From Coprococcus ammoniilyticus (GTDB taxonomy: Bacteria > Bacillota > Clostridia > Lachnospirales > Lachnospiraceae): a stretch of DNA of 64,000 nt. Below are positions 61,101-64,000 of this stretch, piece after piece; the stretch's first letter is position 1; each line of letters begins with the position of its first letter. Below the pieces are notes generated by a model. That model was given only the letters and a program-made list of their open reading frames with translations, ran no database searches and had not been told where the DNA came from. Where the stretch lies: NCBI RefSeq assembly GCF_025567345.1, contig NZ_JAOQJS010000003.1, forward strand, positions 310,001 to 374,000, written 5' to 3'. The position numbers and the translations under genes were made by a program.

Positions 61101-62732
61101 ATCCTTTCCAAGATATACGGAAGTTGATGTAACGATCTCCTCACGGATCGCATCAATCGGAGGATTCGTTACCTGAGCAAATAACTGTTTGAAATAGTTA
61201 AACAATGGCTTGTCACTGTTTGAAAGTACAGCAAGCGGAGTATCCGTTCCCATTGCGCTGATCGCTTCTGCACCTTTTTCAGCCATTGGATAGATCGTAT
61301 TCTTAAAGTCCTCAAATGTATAACCAAATGCTTTCTGAAGCTTTGCCCGTTCTTCATCGGTATATTCCTCTACACGGATGTTCGGGATCTTCAGGTCATT
61401 TAACTTGACCAGATTACTGTCGAGCCATTCACCATATGGTTTTGCTTTTGCATATTTTTCTTTGATCTCATCATCAGAGATCAGACGGCCGTTTACCGTA
61501 TCAACTAAAAGCATACGTCCCGGTCTTAAACGATCCTTCTTAACGATCTTTGACGGATCGACCTCTAATACACCAACCTCTGAGGAAAGGATCAGGTAAT
61601 CATCATCTGTTATATAATATCTGGAAGGTCTGAGTCCGTTACGGTCGAGCACTGCACCCATGATATCTCCGTCTGTGAACAGGATCGATGCAGGTCCGTC
61701 CCAAGGTTCCATCATAGTTGCATAATACTGATAGAAGTCCTTTTTCTCCTGACTCATAAATCGGTCATTCTCCCAAGGCTCCGGAATGGTGATCATAACG
61801 GCAAGTGGAAGTGGAATGCCATTTAATACCAGGAACTCCAAACAGTTATCCAATCTTGCGGAATCGGAACCATTTGGATCAAGTACCGGCATAACCTTGT
61901 ACATCTCATCCTGCATGATCGTGGATTCCATTGTCTCTTCTCTGGCGATCATCTTATCTTCATTTCCACGGATCGTATTGATCTCACCATTGTGACAAAG
62001 ATAACGGTATGGATGTGCACGAAGCCAGCTAGGCGTTGTATTCGTTGAGAATCTTGAATGTACAAGTCCGATTGCTGATTCATAATCCGGATCCTGAAGG
62101 TCGTTATAGAACTTACGAAGCTCTCCAACTAAGAACATACCTTTATATACGATCGTCTTGCTGGAAAGTGATGGCACATAGGTATCATCGTTACTTTCTT
62201 CAAATATTCTTCTGACAAAATACAGCTTCCGGTCAAAATCAAGTCCTGCTTTTACGGTTGCCGGTCTCTTGATAAACGCCTGCATGATACATGGCATAAC
62301 ATCAATAGCTTTCTTACCGAGGATACCCGGAGTCGTCGGAACCATTCTCCAGCATAAAAACTCCAGTCCTTCTTTCTCGACAATAACCTCAAACATCTTC
62401 ATTGCCTGTTTTCTTGACAATTCATCCTGTGGAAAGAAAAACATACCAACACCATAATCCCGTTCCTTACCCAGATCATATCCAAGTTCTGCAACGGTTT
62501 TTCTGAAAAATTTGTGTGAGATCTGAAGAAGGATACCTACACCGTCACCGGTTTTTCCTTCTGCATCTTTTCCTGCTCTGTGTTCCAGATTTTCAACAAT
62601 CTTTAACGCATTATTTACGGTCTCATGTGTCTTAATGCCCTTGATATTCACAACGGCACCGATACCACAGTTATCATGTTCATATTCTTCACGGTATAAC
62701 CCTGGATTTGCTACGTTTCTGTTATCTTCCAT
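58185..62732 (-). CDS. gltB: Glutamate synthase (NADPH) large subunit
   Basis: About 1515 residues from the ATG at 62732, with AAAGGA eight bases upstream. Order: class II glutaminase domain with the catalytic Cys at HDNCGIG (about residue 22, exposed after propeptide removal), central domain, FMN-binding synthase barrel (YGSISQEAHECMAIAMN, then GEGGHLPGGKV and ISGYDGGTGAAP), a Fe-S cluster region (MMRVCNLDTCPVGIATQ) and the C-terminal beta-helix (GKGLSGGKLIVYPPR, then GEAF-type GERFAVRNSGATAVVEGVGDHG). All domains intact. It makes two glutamates from glutamine and 2-oxoglutarate. Confidence 0.97.
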   Translation of the reverse strand: MEDNRNVANPGLYREEYEHDNCGIGAVVNIKGIKTHETVNNALKIVENLEHRAGKDAEGKTGDGVGILLQISHKFFRKTVAELGYDLGKERDYGVGMFFFPQDELSRKQAMKMFEVIVEKEGLEFLCWRMVPTTPGILGKKAIDVMPCIMQAFIKRPATVKAGLDFDRKLYFVRRIFEESNDDTYVPSLSSKTIVYKGMFLVGELRKFYNDLQDPDYESAIGLVHSRFSTNTTPSWLRAHPYRYLCHNGEINTIRGNEDKMIAREETMESTIMQDEMYKVMPVLDPNGSDSARLDNCLEFLVLNGIPLPLAVMITIPEPWENDRFMSQEKKDFYQYYATMMEPWDGPASILFTDGDIMGAVLDRNGLRPSRYYITDDDYLILSSEVGVLEVDPSKIVKKDRLRPGRMLLVDTVNGRLISDDEIKEKYAKAKPYGEWLDSNLVKLNDLKIPNIRVEEYTDEERAKLQKAFGYTFEDFKNTIYPMAEKGAEAISAMGTDTPLAVLSNSDKPLFNYFKQLFAQVTNPPIDAIREEIVTSTSVYLGKDGNILEEKPENCHVLKIHNPILTNTDILKIKNMKVEGLKVGVLPILYYKNTSLEKALDRLFVEADKLYRDGVNILILSDRGVDETHVAIPSLLAVSAMQKHLVRTKKRTSVAIILESADPRNVHHFATLLGYGACAVNPYLAIETIKQMVDSHLLNKDFNAAVDDYNAAIMHGIVKIASKMGVSTIQSYMGSQIFECIGLSKEVVDKYFTNTVSCVGGSGIKEIEKTVDALHSSAFDPLGLDTNLALTSIGAHKFRSGKEEHLYNPQTIYLLQQATRRGDYSLFKQYTACLEDETKPFHLRGLMEFKYAENPIPLEEVEPVESIVKRFKTGAMSYGSISQEAHECMAIAMNTIGGKSNSGEGGESIDRLTIGKDGKNRCSAIKQVASGRFGVTSRYLVSAKEIQIKMAQGAKPGEGGHLPGGKVYPWIAKTRLSTPGVSLISPPPHHDIYSIEDLAQLIYDCKNANRDARISVKLVSEAGVGTVAAGVAKAGAQVILISGYDGGTGAAPNNSIHYAGLPWELGLAETHQTLIRNDLRNKVILETDGKLMTGRDVAIAAMLGAEEFGFATAPLVTMGCVMMRVCNLDTCPVGIATQNPELRKRFKGKPEYVINFMKFIAEELREYMSKLGVRTVDELVGRSDLLYAGKGAEDRNVDLSLIINNPYIDAPQNKIKYNEKHPYDFQLEKTIDMRVLLKKLGPALEKGQKKSIEIDVVNTDRSVGTIFGSEITKRYGDTLEDDSYLVKCNGAGGQSFGAFVPKGLTLELVGDSNDYFGKGLSGGKLIVYPPRSAKFVHEDNIIIGNVALYGATSGKAYINGVAGERFAVRNSGATAVVEGVGDHGCEYMTGGKVVVLGRTGKNFAAGMSGGIAYVLDMENDLYKRLNKEMIHVEAVSDKYEIGELKQMIMDHVNYTNSEIGKRILDKFNEYLPKFKKIIPKDYEKMMNTIVAMEEKGLTSEQATIEAFYKIKNGGK

Positions 62733-62836
62733 GCTCGTTTTCCTTTCCAACTTATTGTCAGTGCCTGTTGAGATCCTACTGCCCGATTATCTGATAGTAT
62801 TTCTCAAATACAGCTCTGTGCTTTTTATGATTTGTA

Positions 62837-62933
62837 ATCATACTATCTTTTTTTCCGTTTGTAAATAACTTTTTTCGTCAAATTGTCAGATAGTTTGCAA
62901 ACTTAATTTTTTAAAGTATTTTGTATTTACAAA
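62837..62933 (-). promoter_or_regulatory. gltB promoter region with repeated palindromes
   Basis: Minus-strand TTTACA (62860-62865), 17 bp, TATGAT (62837-62842); start near 62830. Upstream are two palindromes, GTTTGCAAAC (62893-62902) and TTTGTA-TT-TACAAA (62920-62933), and a third half-site-like TTTGTAAA at about 62858-62865. They could bind a nitrogen or glutamate regulator. The 62733-63055 gap has no gene. Confidence 0.45.
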
Positions 62934-62952
62934 TCACTATATTTATATATTA

Positions 62953-62996
62953 AAAAATACAATTCAAGTGATTTCATTCCCATGAATTGTATTTTT
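62953..62996. terminator. Terminator of the GH3 glycosidase gene
   Basis: AAAAATACAATTCA (62953-62966) pairs perfectly with TGAATTGTATTTTT (62983-62996). T runs on both strands make it bidirectional. Confidence 0.75.
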
Positions 62997-63055
62997 ACTC
63001 ATAATTTTCTTTTTGATGTTTTCATCGTTTTCTATCATATTTTTGAATTGTGTTA

Positions 63056-64000
63056 CTATTGTTTCTTAATTTTACGATCTATCTGGATTCCATTTACCTG
63101 TTTTGCCATCAGTATCCGTTCCACGCTTTCATCGATCCGCTTCTCAGTCAGTTCTCCCTTGTCTGACGCAGTCAGAATCCCTTCAACCGTTTCCCCAAGA
63201 TCTTCCGGTTCAAGGATCAGATCCACACCTGCCCGGATTGCCAGCACCGCAGCTTCTCCCGGTTCATAATGATCCGTGATTGCTTCCATCTGAAAGGAGT
63301 CTGTGATGATCAATCCATGAAAGGCCAGCTCGTTTCGCAGACAGCCTGTAACCAGTGTTTCCGAGAGATCCGCCGGCTGATCTGATATGTCAGGTACTAC
63401 CAGATGTCCGATCATAACACAATCGGCCCCTGCCCGGATTCCTGCCCGAAACGGAACAAACTCCTGCGTTTCCAGTTCTTTCAGCGTTGCCCTTACATAC
63501 GCCGTTCCATAATGGGAATCCTCAACGGTATCCCCGTGTCCCGGAAAATGCTTCAGGGTACACATCACGCCGCCGGCATGAAAGCCCTCCACTGCATACG
63601 GAATCAGCTCCGCCGCCTGTTCATAATCATCACTGTATGCCCGTTTTCCGATCACGGTATTCTTAGGATTCGACCACACATCAGCCACCGGTGCAAAATC
63701 CAGATTAAACCCATAATATGCCAGATTGCTCCCAAGCTCCCTCGCATTTTCAAATGCCGTATCCGTACCATCATCCTTATATTCATACATCGGATCGATC
63801 GTCCCGCCTTCCCGGTTTCCGAGGTTCGACAGTACCCGGCTGACCTTTCCGCCTTCTTCATCAACCGCAAGGAATAATGCGATCTCCGATTGCTTCTGCA
63901 AATTTTTAAGCAGTTTCTTTAATTGCTTTTTGTTTTCGATATTTCTGGACTTTAGCATGATCCCGCCTACCGGATAGTCTGCAAGTGCCTGCTTCATTTC
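63056..64000 (-). CDS. Glycoside hydrolase family 3 (beta-N-acetylhexosaminidase, NagZ-like), partial
   Basis: The frame is open past the right edge, so the N-terminus is missing; 314 residues are visible. GH3 barrel features are FLAVDEEGGKVSRV, NLDFAPVADVWSNP, KHFPGHGDTVEDSHYG (the His of the NagZ-type catalytic loop) and the nucleophile region GLIITDSFQMEAI. The C-terminal part ends IDESVERILMAKQ. The single-barrel length and the KHFPGHGDT loop point to NagZ-like beta-N-acetylglucosaminidases of peptidoglycan recycling. Complete at the C-terminus; followed by a terminator. Confidence 0.9.
   Translation of the reverse strand, partial: EMKQALADYPVGGIMLKSRNIENKKQLKKLLKNLQKQSEIALFLAVDEEGGKVSRVLSNLGNREGGTIDPMYEYKDDGTDTAFENARELGSNLAYYGFNLDFAPVADVWSNPKNTVIGKRAYSDDYEQAAELIPYAVEGFHAGGVMCTLKHFPGHGDTVEDSHYGTAYVRATLKELETQEFVPFRAGIRAGADCVMIGHLVVPDISDQPADLSETLVTGCLRNELAFHGLIITDSFQMEAITDHYEPGEAAVLAIRAGVDLILEPEDLGETVEGILTASDKGELTEKRIDESVERILMAKQVNGIQIDRKIKKQ

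Noticed and set aside
58185..62732. Antisense ORFs inside gltB
   Set aside because: Scattered over the length of a well-conserved gene, with no signals of their own.

Overview
The window looks like a chromosomal segment from a Lachnospiraceae-type gut Firmicute (order Lachnospirales). The reasons are low-to-moderate GC by eye, strong AAGGAGG-type ribosome binding sites, sigma-A promoters with 16-18 bp spacers, a Firmicute-style T-box in front of pheST, a 6S RNA, a PPi-type phosphofructokinase, PspA/YdjI and NiaR. Genus cannot be fixed from the sequence alone. Most of the window is housekeeping metabolism. There is no prophage, CRISPR array, rRNA or intact insertion sequence. Accessory signals are small: gene remnants, palindromic repeats and regulatory leaders.

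Layout. 1-0.55 kb: edge ORF and a VOC protein. 0.6-2.3 kb: mgtE with a long leader that looks like an attenuator. 2.4-3.6 kb: an XRE regulator with a tandem-duplicated 3' end, palindromes and a pseudogene. 3.6-10.2 kb: one minus-strand operon, comEA - response regulator - sensor kinase - GerMN lipoprotein - comEC. 10.3-13.6 kb: argC-argJ-argB. 14-17.5 kb: SSF symporter, shikimate kinase and AEC transporter. 17.8-18.6 kb: seven plus-strand tRNAs (Pro, Gly, Arg, His, Gln, Lys, Leu). 18.6-20.6 kb: GH31 glucosidase. 20.8-23.7 kb: nadB-nadC-niaR. 24.1-28.6 kb: an acidic membrane protein, pcrA, a YdjI-like SPFH protein and pspA. 28.7-32.8 kb: a coiled-coil protein, a class I amidotransferase and a PEP-synthase-like protein resembling the glutamine kinase of phosphoramidate biosynthesis. 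33-36.2 kb: nitroreductase, amidase lipoprotein and M18 aminopeptidase. 36.3-38.7 kb: tyrA-aroA (+). 38.7-39.4 kb: two very large hairpins. 39.4-41.3 kb: queA and two abutting gene fragments. 41.4-45.2 kb: pheS-pheT behind a T-box. 45.3-48.7 kb: prepilin-like protein, YihY/BrkB, SpoIID-like protein and 6S RNA. 48.8-51.7 kb: a plus-strand trio ending in PPi-dependent phosphofructokinase. 52.2-56.4 kb: a 1400-residue surface protein. 56.6-62.7 kb: gltB-gltD. 63.1-64 kb: a GH3 glycosidase cut by the window edge.

How the genes work together. gltBD supplies glutamate. argC, argJ and argB carry out acetylated-ornithine synthesis, with ArgJ recycling the acetyl group. aroK, aroA and tyrA belong to the shikimate and tyrosine routes, and PheST uses phenylalanine. 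nadB and nadC make NAD precursors under NiaR. comEA and comEC form the DNA-uptake core and share an operon with a two-component system.

The most unusual structure is between the convergent aroA and queA genes. Two back-to-back imperfect palindromes of about 285 and 330 bp share a conserved core of about 105-125 nt in opposite orientations. Their long arms are unrelated to each other in sequence, yet each pair is self-complementary. This may be an undescribed structured RNA or mobile palindromic element. Other items worth following are the mgtE leader with mutually exclusive helices, the glutamine-kinase-like pair outside any capsule locus, and the apparent AUA start of comEC.
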